A DNA stretch of 64,000 nt from Candidatus Zixiibacteriota bacterium (GCA_028289585.1 JANQPI010000020.1:346039-410038), one strand, 5' to 3'. Counted from the stretch's first letter, positions 9,009 to 17,526 are shown. Translations and numbers: made by a program. Notes: generated by a model from the sequence alone, not told the origin.

Positions 9009-10066
9009 GCACGGTTGGATTTAGAGTCGATCAGCTTTCCAAATCGTTCGATGACACGCGAGTGCTGGATGATGTCTCATTAGATGCTGCCGAAGGGGAA
9101 CTGCTCGTCCTGCTGGGGCCATCAGGTTGCGGCAAGTCGACATTACTGCGTCTGATCGCGGGTCTGGAAACAGCCGACCACGGAACAATCCATATCGGTG
9201 ATCGTCGTGTCGATCAACTGCATCCATCGCGCCGGGATGTCGCGCTCGTCTTTCAGAATTATTCACTCTATCCACATATGTCGGTCGCGCAGAATCTGGC
9301 ATTTCCACTGAGTGTCGCTCGCGTTCCTCGGGCGGAGCGACGACGCCGTGTGACCGAGGTTGCCGAGTTAATCGGTTTGGATGAGCGACTCGATGCTCGT
9401 CCGGCGGAACTGTCCGGCGGTCAACGCCAGCGGGTTGCCCTCGGTCGTGCCCTGATCCGGGAGCCTTCGCTGTTTCTGCTCGATGAGCCACTGTCGAATC
9501 TCGACGCTGAACTTCGCCACAAAATGAGACAGGAGATCGTCAGTCTCCAGCGGCGCGTTGGCAAAACGATGGTTCATGTTACGCACGATCAGGTCGAGGC
9601 GTTAACGATGGCGGATCGGATTGCGCTGCTGCATGAAGGGAAACTCGTGCAGGTCGGAACGCCGACCGAACTGTATGATTCGCCGGTAAACACGTTTGTC
9701 GCCTCGTTCCTCGGTCAGCCTCGCATCAACCTGCTGAAACTTTCACTTACGGGATCTCGCATCGATCAACTGAACGTTGACATTCCATCGACGCTTGTGC
9801 GACCGTCGAGCAACGAAGTTGTCGTTGGCATCCGACCCGACCGGATTCGGCTGACATCGGACGGACTCCAACAGGCGACCGTTATCGCTCGCGAATTTCT
9901 GGGTGATCATCATGCACTTACGTTGCAATGGCGTGATAACGAACTGACAGTGACTGTTGACACGGAGCCAGTTCCGTCGATTGGTGACGACGTCATCTGG
10001 GCTCCCGACAGCGACCGCTTGCTCTACTTTGACAGTGGCAGTGGTGAGCGCCTCGGCGCTCGCTGA
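9005..10066 (+). CDS. Orphan ABC transporter ATPase, MalK/UgpC type
   Basis: Hydrolyses ATP to power an importer; the partner permeases and binding protein are not in the window. Walker A GPSGCGKST is at about residues 38-46, the Q-loop FQNYSLYPHM follows, then signature LSGGQRQRVALGRAL, Walker B LFLLDEP, and switch histidine VTHDQVEALTMADR. A TOBE-like C-terminal domain (about 230-353) assigns it to the MalK/UgpC/PotA class usually serving sugars, glycerol phosphate, polyamines or iron. It overlaps recF by four bases and is convergent with fpg, overlapping it by 43 bases. Confidence 0.9.
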   Translation: MSTVGFRVDQLSKSFDDTRVLDDVSLDAAEGELLVLLGPSGCGKSTLLRLIAGLETADHGTIHIGDRRVDQLHPSRRDVALVFQNYSLYPHMSVAQNLAFPLSVARVPRAERRRRVTEVAELIGLDERLDARPAELSGGQRQRVALGRALIREPSLFLLDEPLSNLDAELRHKMRQEIVSLQRRVGKTMVHVTHDQVEALTMADRIALLHEGKLVQVGTPTELYDSPVNTFVASFLGQPRINLLKLSLTGSRIDQLNVDIPSTLVRPSSNEVVVGIRPDRIRLTSDGLQQATVIAREFLGDHHALTLQWRDNELTVTVDTEPVPSIGDDVIWAPDSDRLLYFDSGSGERLGAR

Positions 10067-10902
10067 CATTTCGGACAGTAGTGAGCCGACCGAGATCCTA
10101 TCTTCTCACGACGCAGGGTCTGGCCGCAACGAGGGCACGGTTCACCTTCCCGATTGTACGCGAGCAGGTATTTCTGAAACGAGCCGACTTGGCCGTTAAT
10201 GCCTCGGTACGTGTCGACCGATGTCCCCATCAAATCGATCGATCGCTGCAGCAGCGTCTGCAGGTGTGTGAAAAGCTCGGTGAGTTTACGTTTGGAAACG
10301 GTCGTGGTCAGGCGTCGGGGATGGAGTCGTGCGGCGAAGAGTGATTCATCGGCATAGATGTTGCCACAGCCGGCGATGAATGACTGATCGAGCAACGCCT
10401 GTTTGAGTTGGCGGGGACGGCGGTGCGCCAGGGCGACGAACTCCTCGGCGGACATGGTCAGCGGCTCCGGTCCCAGGTCGGTGTATCCGGGTTGGGTCTG
10501 CAACTCGTCGGACGTCAGCACCTTGTGGTAACCGAATCGGCGATAGTCGCGAAAGATCAGCTCTTTGCCGGTCTCCTCGAACGATTCAAAGCGATAGATT
10601 ACGAGGTGGTGTTTGTCGGGCGGATGGTCGGCTGGCAGGTAATGAAACTGTCCCGTCATTTTCAGATGTACCCAGAGGACAACGTCGTCGGTTAACCGCA
10701 TGATGATATTTTTCCCCCGTCGGTCGACCCGTTCGATCGTGCGACCGGTTAGCGCTGCATGGAGCGTCCGATGACGGCTGACGCGGGGTGAAACGGACGC
10801 ATTCTTGGGGAGACCGCGAAACGTGATCGCACGAATCGTCTGTCCGCTGACTATGGCGCGGAGACCGCGGACAACCGTTTCGACTTCTGGTAATTCGGGC
10901 AT
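10024..10902 (-). CDS. mutM: Formamidopyrimidine-DNA glycosylase (Fpg/MutM)
   Basis: A base-excision repair bifunctional glycosylase/AP lyase that removes 8-oxoguanine and ring-opened purines. The ATG at 10902 gives the obligatory MPELPEVET start, where the processed Pro forms the Schiff base and Glu follows. The C-terminal zinc finger shows two CxxC pairs (CPRCG ... CPKC), followed by an 11-residue tail. The helix-two-turn-helix segment is intact. At 292 residues it is slightly long for the family. It is the last gene of a minus-strand operon starting with ileS, and its 3' end overlaps the convergent ABC ATPase gene. Confidence 0.95.
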   Translation of the reverse strand: MPELPEVETVVRGLRAIVSGQTIRAITFRGLPKNASVSPRVSRHRTLHAALTGRTIERVDRRGKNIIMRLTDDVVLWVHLKMTGQFHYLPADHPPDKHHLVIYRFESFEETGKELIFRDYRRFGYHKVLTSDELQTQPGYTDLGPEPLTMSAEEFVALAHRRPRQLKQALLDQSFIAGCGNIYADESLFAARLHPRRLTTTVSKRKLTELFTHLQTLLQRSIDLMGTSVDTYRGINGQVGSFQKYLLAYNREGEPCPRCGQTLRREKIGSRSAHYCPKCQRAPRRSPLPLSK

Positions 10903-10933
10903 CTCGGGGTAATGTTTACCGTAAGCGGCCGGT

Positions 10934-11245
10934 TCACGAATCGCGATCGTTCCGGGCGGCTTCCCGGGCGAGACGTCGTTCGCGGGCCGTGGAGCCGGCG
11001 GTGAAGGTCCGCAACGACGGCGACTCGCCGCGTTGAATCGCTCGAAAGTCGTCCAAAATCGCGTCGACGTCGTGATTGTACAGCTTCGCAGCGAGCCACA
11101 GTGGCTCGGTGTGTTGCGCCGGACAGTGGTGACAACCACCGTAGAAATAAGCGCGGATGATCGACTCCGAACCCGGAACCGTTTGTACGAGTTCGCCGAT
11201 CGTCATATCGGCGGTGAGCTCGGTTGTCGGTGGCGCGTCTTTCAC
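10934..11245 (-). CDS. DUF1858-domain protein with a CxxC motif
   Basis: A 103-residue protein whose first 70 residues match the DUF1858 pattern: TADMTIGELV, then an aromatic/Gly loop with CHHC at about residues 38-41, then a helix ending DVDAILDDF. DUF1858 is the redox-disulfide domain associated with hybrid cluster proteins; it may bind a metal or act as a thiol switch. The C-terminal 30 residues are Arg- and Glu-rich without a family. Its start overlaps the lspA stop by four bases and fpg follows 31 bases later, so it is embedded in the operon. Substrate and role are unknown. Confidence 0.78.
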   Translation of the reverse strand: MKDAPPTTELTADMTIGELVQTVPGSESIIRAYFYGGCHHCPAQHTEPLWLAAKLYNHDVDAILDDFRAIQRGESPSLRTFTAGSTARERRLAREAARNDRDS

Positions 11246-11856
11246 GATCCCGTCGCTCCAGCCGCGCTGTCCGGCGGCTCAGCTGTGCCTGCCCGGTCGC
11301 GATTGGGGCGACTGCCGAGACCATGATGCTTCGTCTGCGGCAGGAACATCGTGATCAGAATGAAGACGATGCCACACGTGATCGCACTGTCGGCGAGATT
11401 AAATGTCCACCATCGATCCAGAGTCCAACTGCCGATGGCAATATTGAAGAAATCAACATCGAGGAAGTCGACGACTTTACCGAGCCGGATACGGTCGGTG
11501 ATGTTGCCGATTGCGCCGCCGGCGATAAGGGCGAGCGGGATCGACAGGATCGGTTCGTGGCGATTGTACCAGATGTAGAAGAGCAGCAGGGGGAAGATGA
11601 GGCAGGCGACGACGAGGTAGGTGGTCGACGAGCCAAAAGCGGTGCCCATCGCCCCGCCGTAGTTGTACACGAGCGTCAGCCGGAAGAAATCACCCAGCAC
11701 CTCGACCGAGCGGCGTTCAGCCAGAAAGTCGAGGGCCCACAGCTTGGTTGCCTGGTCGAGAATACCGATGACGACAATGATCACCGCCGGCCAGACCAAG
11801 CCGTTGAACTTATTTTCGGGCAGCTTTCGCCTCTTCCTCTTTTTCGCGGCACGCAA
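11242..11856 (-). CDS. lspA: Lipoprotein signal peptidase (signal peptidase II)
   Basis: An inner-membrane aspartyl protease that cleaves prolipoprotein signal peptides after lipidation. Four membrane segments are visible, with the conserved GILDQATKLW, the YNYGGAMG loop, GGAIGN-DR and FNLADSAI (catalytic Asp pair). A basic C-terminal tail of about 25 residues is extra. The start is unsettled: there is no ATG, and TTG codons occur at 11886, 11856 and 11799. I took 11856 because it gives a basic N terminus before the first membrane helix and only a 47-base overlap with the preceding gene. No Shine-Dalgarno supports any of them. Confidence 0.88.
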   Translation of the reverse strand: MRAAKKRKRRKLPENKFNGLVWPAVIIVVIGILDQATKLWALDFLAERRSVEVLGDFFRLTLVYNYGGAMGTAFGSSTTYLVVACLIFPLLLFYIWYNRHEPILSIPLALIAGGAIGNITDRIRLGKVVDFLDVDFFNIAIGSWTLDRWWTFNLADSAITCGIVFILITMFLPQTKHHGLGSRPNRDRAGTAEPPDSAAGATGS

Positions 11857-12196
11857 TGCAGAAGCGAGCGTGCGGGATCGCCTCAAGTCGCGCCGCGGGA
11901 ATCATCTTCTCACAACTCACACAGCGGCCATACGTTCCGTCGTTGATCCGCTCGAGGGCATTATCGATGTGATAGAGCAATCGACTTGCCTTCTGCGCCT
12001 GGGCGAACGACAACTCGCGGGCCATCGCATCAGTCCCCAGATCGGCCATGTGGTAGGTGTGGCTGGAAAGTTCTCCGCTCGCCTCTTTGGGCGTCGCGTT
12101 GCCGCCGGTACGATCGGCGATCTCGAGTTGCTGCGTTATGACTTTCCGTTTCTCCAGCAGCAAGCGCTCGTACTTTTTGAGGTCTAGACGGCCCAT
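11810..12196 (-). CDS. DksA/TraR-family C4 zinc finger protein
   Basis: A 128-residue member of the DksA/TraR family, which binds the secondary channel of RNA polymerase and can mediate ppGpp effects. An N-terminal coiled-coil helix pair (LDLKKYERLLLEKRKV onward) precedes the C4 zinc finger with CVSC and CIAC separated by 17 residues, ending in a basic-acidic tail. The ATG at 12196 was chosen because GGAGG precedes it at a good distance; the upstream open frame runs antisense to no known domain. It lies between ileS and lspA, a common position for this family. Confidence 0.9.
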   Translation of the reverse strand: MGRLDLKKYERLLLEKRKVITQQLEIADRTGGNATPKEASGELSSHTYHMADLGTDAMARELSFAQAQKASRLLYHIDNALERINDGTYGRCVSCEKMIPAARLEAIPHARFCIACREKEEEAKAARK

Positions 12197-12212
12197 CGGA
12201 TACCCTCCCGGA

Positions 12213-15200
12213 TCAGGCCTTGACAATGGCGATCGTTGCCTTCTCTCCGTTGATCGTCCACGCGGTGCCTTCAGTAACGTCACCATTGTCAAACCAGGTA
12301 AAGTCATCCGCCAGAACTTCCTGACGAATGAACGCTTCATGCTTGCTGGCCGCATTCTTCAACACGGTCGGTCCGGCTACGGACACGCGAATCGTGTCGG
12401 TAACATCGAGTCCGGTTGTCTTGCGCATATTCTGAATCTTGTTCACCATTTCGCGCGCAAAACCCTCGTCGATCAGCTCGTCGGTCAACGTTGTTACCAG
12501 AGCAACCGTCACCGGCCCCTCCGATTCTACGGCAAACCCGGCCTCCTCGTTCTTGGTAACGAGAATTTCTTCGGCCGTCAGATCCGTCATCGTACCGTCA
12601 ATAGAGACCGCTATCGACCCCGTTTCGTTGAGCGTGCGAATCTGATCATCGGTCAACCGTGCGACTTCCGCTCCGGCCGCTTTCGCCTGTTTACCCAGGC
12701 GGGAGCCGGCGACCTTGAAGTTCAGCTTGGCGGTGTAGCTGACGTGTGATTCCAGCTCGGCGGTCGGGATCACCGCCACGTCTTTGATATTCAGCTCAGC
12801 CTTGATGATTTCGACCGACGGCGCGAGTTGCGATTCGGTCGCCTCGGTGGCGGCACCGACAAGCATCCGGGCGAGCGGTTGACGGACTTTCAAATTATGC
12901 CGCGTGCGCGCCGCCCGCCCCAGTGATACAACTTTCTCCGACAACGCCATCGCAGTTTCCAAATCCGTGTCGATGACCGACTCATCCGGCTGCGGATAAT
13001 CAACCATATGAACAGACACGTCTGCGGTCCCTGGCGTTCCGACCGGTGCACGGAGTGCCCGGTAGAAGAGCTCGGCGATCATCGGCGTAAATGGTGCCGA
13101 TAACCGTGCGACCCCCTCGAGCATCGCATGCAGCGTGGCGTAAGCACGATACTTCGACGGATCGTCACCCTCCGCCCAGAACCGACGGCGGTTGTTGCGC
13201 ACGTACCAGTTGGAGAGATCGTCGATGACAAAGTCCTGAAGCATCCGTACCGGCTTGGTGATTTCGTACGCATCAAGATGCGCCCGCATCTCCTTGGCGA
13301 GTGTATTGAACCGCGAAACTATCCACGTGTCGAATCGCTCCGATGGGCCCGCTTTCGCTTCGAGATAGTCGCCAATCGATTGACCGGCCGCAGTGGCGGT
13401 AGCGGCGACATCGTCGGTGTTCGCATAGAGCGCGAAGAATGAATACGTGTTACGCAGCGTCTCGAAATACTTGCGAATCGCCTCTTTGAGCGACTCGAAC
13501 GAGAACTTCATCGGCAACCACGGCGCCGACGACGCCATCATGTACCAGCGGGTCGGGTCGGCGCCGTACTCGTCGATCGTCGAGAATGGATCGACAACAT
13601 TGCCGCGCGACTTCGACATCTTCTCGCCGTTCTCGTCGAGCAACAGTCCGTTAACGATCACGTTCTTGTACGCGACGGAATCTTTGACCAGGGTGGCGAT
13701 CGCATGCAGCGTGTAGAACCATCCGCGAGTCTGATCAAGCCCCTCGGCGATGAAATCACCCGGGAACGAGCGCTCGAAGATATCTTTGTTCTCAAACGGA
13801 TAGTGCCACTGTGCGAACGGCATCGACCCGGAGTCGAACCAGACATCGATCAAGTCGGGCACCCGTCGCATCGTGCCGCCATCGGGCGCCGGCCAGGTAA
13901 CGGTGTCGACAAACGGACGGTGCAGATCGAGGGTGTCGTCGTCGGGGATCTGATCCCCCGCTTTCTCGCGCAACTCGGCGATCGAACCGATGACCTCGAA
14001 AAAGTCCGAATCGTCTTTGTCCGACTGCCAAATTGGAAGCGGCGTCCCCCAATAGCGACGGCGCGACAGCGCCCAATCGACATTATTCTCCAGCCACTCG
14101 CCGAAACGTTTCTCGCCGATCGACGACGGTAGCCAGTTGATTGTTTTGTTCAGTTCGATTAACCGGTTTTTGAACCGCGTGGTGCGGATGAACCACCCCT
14201 CGATCGGGTATTGCATCAACGGAGTCTGCTTGCGCCAGTCGAACGGGTAGTTATGCAGATACGTTTCGTGGCGATAGAGCAGACCGCGCTCACGCAGATC
14301 ACGCGTGATCTTCTTGTCGGCATCTTTGAACCACTCGCCGGCGACGAGGGTCGCCTCGTCGCGGAAGTGACCGTCTGGTCCAACCGCATTGAGCGCCGGG
14401 ATATTGAACTTCTTGCCGTTCTCGTAGTCCTCGGCACCGAAAGCCGGAGCGATATGAACGAGTCCAGTACCGTCTTCAGTCGACACGTAGTCGGCCGGGA
14501 TTACTTTCCAGGCCGTGCCGGGTTCGGTCGATGCGACGTAGTAATCGAAGAGCGGCGTGTACCGCTTGTCGACGAGGTCGGTTCCCTTGTATGACGCGAC
14601 GACTTCGTAGTCCTCTTTGATCACTGTCTCAACGAGCGCCTGTGCCATGATGAGGTAATGCTCACCGAGTGGATCGGCGGTCGTCTTGATCTTGACGTAA
14701 TCGATATCCGGACCAACCGCGAGGGCGGCGTTGGAGATCAATGTCCAGGGGGTGGTCGTCCAGGCGAGGAAGTACGTATTCGGCTCGCCGTCGAGCGCAA
14801 AGCGGATATAGACTGACGGGTCCTGGGTTTCGCGATAGCCGAGGGAGACCTCGTGGCTCGAGAGGATCGTATGCGACCCCGGCGAGTACCACTGGATCTT
14901 GTAGCCTTTGTAGAGCAGGTCTTTCTCGTGCAGTTGCTTGAGCAGCCACCAGACCGACTCGATGTAGTTATTCTCGAACGTGATATACGGCTGGTCGAGA
15001 TCGACCCAGTAGCCCATGCGGACGGTTAGCGTATCCCACAGCTCTTTGTATTTCAGGACCGAGCGGCGGCAGGCGGCGTTGTACGGGGCGATACCGTACT
15101 CCTCGACCTGGGCGCGCGATTCGAGCCCGAGCTCTTTTTCGACTTCGATTTCGACTGGCAGGCCATGGGTATCCCAGCCCCCTTTGCGGTCGACCCGGTA

Positions 15201-15431
15201 GCCGGTCATCGCCTTGTAGCGGCAGATAATATCCTTGATCGTCCGGGACATGACATGGTGGATGCCTGGGCGGCCGTTGGCGGTCGGCGGACCCTCGTAG
15301 AACGTGAACGGGGGCTTGGACTTAGCGGCGTCGAGCGAGCGCCGGAAGATATCGTGGTCCTTCCAAAAGGCGAGGACTGACTCCTCGGCCCTGGGGTAGG
15401 AGAAATCGTCTTTTAAGAGGTCAAACTTCAT
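12213..15431 (-). CDS. ileS: Isoleucyl-tRNA synthetase, long (eukaryote-like) type
   Basis: A class I synthetase that charges tRNA-Ile. The 1072 residues include the Rossmann fold split by the editing domain (TTTPWTL in the editing core), the KMSKS loop after ENGE, an anticodon-binding helical domain and a C-terminal extension. The usual HIGH signature appears as HHVM (about residues 58-61), as seen in type-2 IleRS related to the eukaryotic and mupirocin-tolerant enzymes. It is the first gene of the minus-strand operon ileS-dksA/traR-lspA-DUF1858-fpg. Mupirocin tolerance is an inference from the type only. Confidence 0.96.
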   Translation of the reverse strand: MKFDLLKDDFSYPRAEESVLAFWKDHDIFRRSLDAAKSKPPFTFYEGPPTANGRPGIHHVMSRTIKDIICRYKAMTGYRVDRKGGWDTHGLPVEIEVEKELGLESRAQVEEYGIAPYNAACRRSVLKYKELWDTLTVRMGYWVDLDQPYITFENNYIESVWWLLKQLHEKDLLYKGYKIQWYSPGSHTILSSHEVSLGYRETQDPSVYIRFALDGEPNTYFLAWTTTPWTLISNAALAVGPDIDYVKIKTTADPLGEHYLIMAQALVETVIKEDYEVVASYKGTDLVDKRYTPLFDYYVASTEPGTAWKVIPADYVSTEDGTGLVHIAPAFGAEDYENGKKFNIPALNAVGPDGHFRDEATLVAGEWFKDADKKITRDLRERGLLYRHETYLHNYPFDWRKQTPLMQYPIEGWFIRTTRFKNRLIELNKTINWLPSSIGEKRFGEWLENNVDWALSRRRYWGTPLPIWQSDKDDSDFFEVIGSIAELREKAGDQIPDDDTLDLHRPFVDTVTWPAPDGGTMRRVPDLIDVWFDSGSMPFAQWHYPFENKDIFERSFPGDFIAEGLDQTRGWFYTLHAIATLVKDSVAYKNVIVNGLLLDENGEKMSKSRGNVVDPFSTIDEYGADPTRWYMMASSAPWLPMKFSFESLKEAIRKYFETLRNTYSFFALYANTDDVAATATAAGQSIGDYLEAKAGPSERFDTWIVSRFNTLAKEMRAHLDAYEITKPVRMLQDFVIDDLSNWYVRNNRRRFWAEGDDPSKYRAYATLHAMLEGVARLSAPFTPMIAELFYRALRAPVGTPGTADVSVHMVDYPQPDESVIDTDLETAMALSEKVVSLGRAARTRHNLKVRQPLARMLVGAATEATESQLAPSVEIIKAELNIKDVAVIPTAELESHVSYTAKLNFKVAGSRLGKQAKAAGAEVARLTDDQIRTLNETGSIAVSIDGTMTDLTAEEILVTKNEEAGFAVESEGPVTVALVTTLTDELIDEGFAREMVNKIQNMRKTTGLDVTDTIRVSVAGPTVLKNAASKHEAFIRQEVLADDFTWFDNGDVTEGTAWTINGEKATIAIVKA

Positions 15432-15469
15432 AGCGCCCGGAAGAAAGCGCCGGGCGGGCTACGAGTCAA

Positions 15470-15982
15470 TCAGGGAGTGAGGCCAGAAGCTCTCGAGTAT
15501 AGTTCGTCTGCCGCTTCTTCCATATCATCAAGCATGGCTTTTAGATGGGGCTTAAGGAGTTCAAATTCGGCTCTACGCTTCTGAGAGTCAAAGCTACGAT
15601 TCCTAAGATAGACAATGGTGCTTAGTGCTTCGAGTTCAACGGGTTTCTTCTTTCCCAACCACTTACAGAGTTCTATCGAAGGAGCGTTCAATGACTCTCC
15701 AGCGGACACACCCTCTGGATTTGACAAAGAAATGGTCATGATTCCAAGAGCATCTTCATCTACGACCAAATCTCCATTCAACTTCCACTGCTCAATGTCC
15801 CGTGCGAGCATCGCAGAATAGACTCCGTAGTTGTGAAAGTAGAAACGATAACCAAAGTCTTCAGAGGTCGTTTGAAGTAAATATATCAGTTTATGTATCT
15901 TCTTCATACTTCGGACTTTGCCGGCTCGACCAGCGGTTCGTAGCACCGCCCTGACCTTCTTCGTACGATTGTCTGAAGTCAT
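15470..15982 (-). CDS. YwgA-like protein, partner of the HD phosphohydrolase
   Basis: A 170-residue soluble protein. The segment KKIHKLIYLLQT followed by FGYRFYFHNYGVYS resembles the YwgA/Panacea-like group, whose members carry a winged-helix-like fold (MxKLxKLLY pattern) and often act as partners of toxins or enzymes. In Bacillus subtilis ywgA lies beside ywfO, which encodes an HD phosphohydrolase, matching the arrangement here. The start overlaps the HD gene stop by four bases (ATGA), so translation is probably coupled. The base composition is visibly A+T-richer than ileS or uvrA. Role unknown; regulator or antitoxin-like partner are possibilities. Confidence 0.72.
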   Translation of the reverse strand: MTSDNRTKKVRAVLRTAGRAGKVRSMKKIHKLIYLLQTTSEDFGYRFYFHNYGVYSAMLARDIEQWKLNGDLVVDEDALGIMTISLSNPEGVSAGESLNAPSIELCKWLGKKKPVELEALSTIVYLRNRSFDSQKRRAEFELLKPHLKAMLDDMEEAADELYSRASGLTP

Positions 15983-17412
15983 TTCCTTGATCCCATCAGT
16001 TTGGTGAACTTCCGATCCAGCGTTTTGCGTTCTGTCTGAACCACAACGAGAATCTGCTCTTCTTGCTGCTTGGAACCATCAGCAATCAGCTTTGACAATG
16101 GATCTTCAAAGTACTTGAATGCACTTTCCTTGAACTTCCATGGCTTTGAATCAGCTTCATCATTGATGACCCAAATCTGCTTTTTCTCATCACTCTTGTA
16201 CAAGGCTCTATTCGCATTCAATGTCTGGCAGTAGTATTTCTGATTTTCTGCACCAACAACTCTCTCAACTTCTTTCTGGAATTCACCAACAGCCGAAGGA
16301 TCTTTTTTTGCTAAGTCAGTAAGGCTGTACGAAGAAATGTGTTCGCGACCTAGAAAGACTCTTGCAAGGTGCTTTAAAACCACATCAGAGGTAGGGATAT
16401 CCACGGCTGCTCTTAGCAACCCATAGATCACGTAGTCATCCAGAGAGAGGTAGCCTTCAACATCAAGACTCTTTGCATCAGATTCCTTGCGATCAATGGC
16501 ATTAGCAATCTGAGCGAATCCCTTGGGCGTGTCGATGGAGAGAGGTGATTGCTTATCGACCAAGAGATCAACATATCTCTTGAGAAATCCTCGCAACACT
16601 CCTTCGTATTTCAGTACCGTCTTGTGAAAGTAGACATTCTCATATAGGTGGAATAATCCGATTAACCATGCCTGAAGTGCTCCCTTCGCTCGCCTCAGAT
16701 TAAGCACTGGTCGCATCGTTTCAGGCGGTTTACGCCCTTTCTTCTCAACAGAAGAGTCATCAGGAGTATTCATGGCCTGGAAGTTCCTTAACAACCAGTT
16801 CATATCAGCGATTCCGTATTTTACACCAGTGGCTAAAGAATCGCGCAGCATGTAATCGGAACGATCAGCATCGAACTGAGACGTTATGATGCTGCCAAGA
16901 TCAACGCGTTTGGCTTCACCTTCTGTGATCAAAACTAGGCTTCCATCTAATAACGAGATCACTCGCTCGGCGAAGTCGCTACTCTGTTCTGCGGCCAAAC
17001 TTCTCAATTCAGGATCATTTGCGATGATCTTTTGTGACCAAGCTTCATGGTTAGAGACCACCGCGTCAAAGCTGAAGTTATCCCACTCGCCTTGGAGGAG
17101 GTTTTCGAAGGAGTGGCTAAATGGACCATGACCAAGATCGTGAGCAAGAGCAGCGAAAAGGACAACAGCTCGATCATTACGATTGAGATCTAAATCCAAG
17201 TGATCCATCATCTTTCCCGCTAAGTGCATCACTCCAATGGAATGCTGGAATCTCGAATGTTCCGCGCCCGGATAAACAGACGAACAACACGCTAATTGGC
17301 GAATGCGCCTGAGACGCTGCATAGATCGCGAATCCAAGAGCTTCAGAAGAACATCGTGTTCAATGCGAATCACGTCGTGAATCGGATCACGTATAAACTT
17401 TGGAATTCCCAT
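15979..17412 (-). CDS. SAMHD1-like HD-domain (deoxy)nucleotide phosphohydrolase
   Basis: A 477-residue soluble HD hydrolase resembling YwfO and SAMHD1, which remove the triphosphate from dNTPs. The metal ligands are all present: His57 (RFQHSIG), His91-Asp92 (HDLGHGPFSH) and Asp183 (DADRSDYMLRD). The last motif also retains the residues equivalent to SAMHD1 Tyr315 and Asp319. The opening FIRDPIHDVIRIE is typical. I chose the ATG at 17412; a GTG at 17424 would add four residues. It is the first gene of a two-gene operon behind a likely repressor-controlled promoter. Its low G+C suggests transfer. A dNTP-depletion defence role is inference. Confidence 0.85.
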   Translation of the reverse strand: MGIPKFIRDPIHDVIRIEHDVLLKLLDSRSMQRLRRIRQLACCSSVYPGAEHSRFQHSIGVMHLAGKMMDHLDLDLNRNDRAVVLFAALAHDLGHGPFSHSFENLLQGEWDNFSFDAVVSNHEAWSQKIIANDPELRSLAAEQSSDFAERVISLLDGSLVLITEGEAKRVDLGSIITSQFDADRSDYMLRDSLATGVKYGIADMNWLLRNFQAMNTPDDSSVEKKGRKPPETMRPVLNLRRAKGALQAWLIGLFHLYENVYFHKTVLKYEGVLRGFLKRYVDLLVDKQSPLSIDTPKGFAQIANAIDRKESDAKSLDVEGYLSLDDYVIYGLLRAAVDIPTSDVVLKHLARVFLGREHISSYSLTDLAKKDPSAVGEFQKEVERVVGAENQKYYCQTLNANRALYKSDEKKQIWVINDEADSKPWKFKESAFKYFEDPLSKLIADGSKQQEEQILVVVQTERKTLDRKFTKLMGSRK

Positions 17413-17435
17413 ACTCCCCCGCACGCGATAATGGC

Positions 17436-17463
17436 ATAATACTGCTCATTTGGGCAGTATCAA
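17436..17463 (-). promoter_or_regulatory. Sigma-70-type promoter of the HD/YwgA-like operon, overlapped by a palindrome
   Basis: On the minus strand TTGATA (17463-17458) and TATTAT (17441-17436) are separated by 16 bases, giving a start site about 15-20 bases before the ATG at 17412. The palindrome ATACTGC-N8-GCAGTAT (17439-17460) fills the space between the two hexamers and overlaps both. That is where a repressor would block polymerase. Confidence 0.6.
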
Positions 17464-17464
17464 G

Positions 17465-17486
17465 ATCACATCTGCACAAATGTGAT
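17465..17486. promoter_or_regulatory. Second operator-like palindrome upstream of the HD/YwgA-like promoter
   Basis: ATCACAT-N8-ATGTGAT, perfect seven-base arms with an eight-base spacer: the same geometry as the palindrome inside the promoter, but with a different arm sequence. The two centres are 26 bases apart. It sits just upstream of the -35 hexamer, where an activator or a second repressor would bind. Confidence 0.45.
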
Positions 17487-17494
17487 ACGAATCT

Positions 17495-17526
17495 CGGTTA
17501 ACCTTCAACCAAAAATGAGTTAACCG
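17495..17526. repeat. Inverted repeat CGGTTAAC-N16-GTTAACCG
   Basis: Perfect eight-base arms; each contains the self-complementary GTTAAC, so they also read as direct repeats. It is the third symmetrical element within 90 bases in the divergent gap between the HD operon and uvrA. It could be a regulator site; nothing ties it to either gene. Confidence 0.4.

Noticed and set aside
11224-11946. A 240-codon plus-strand frame over lspA
   Set aside because: Low-complexity charged product opposite the well-supported lspA gene.
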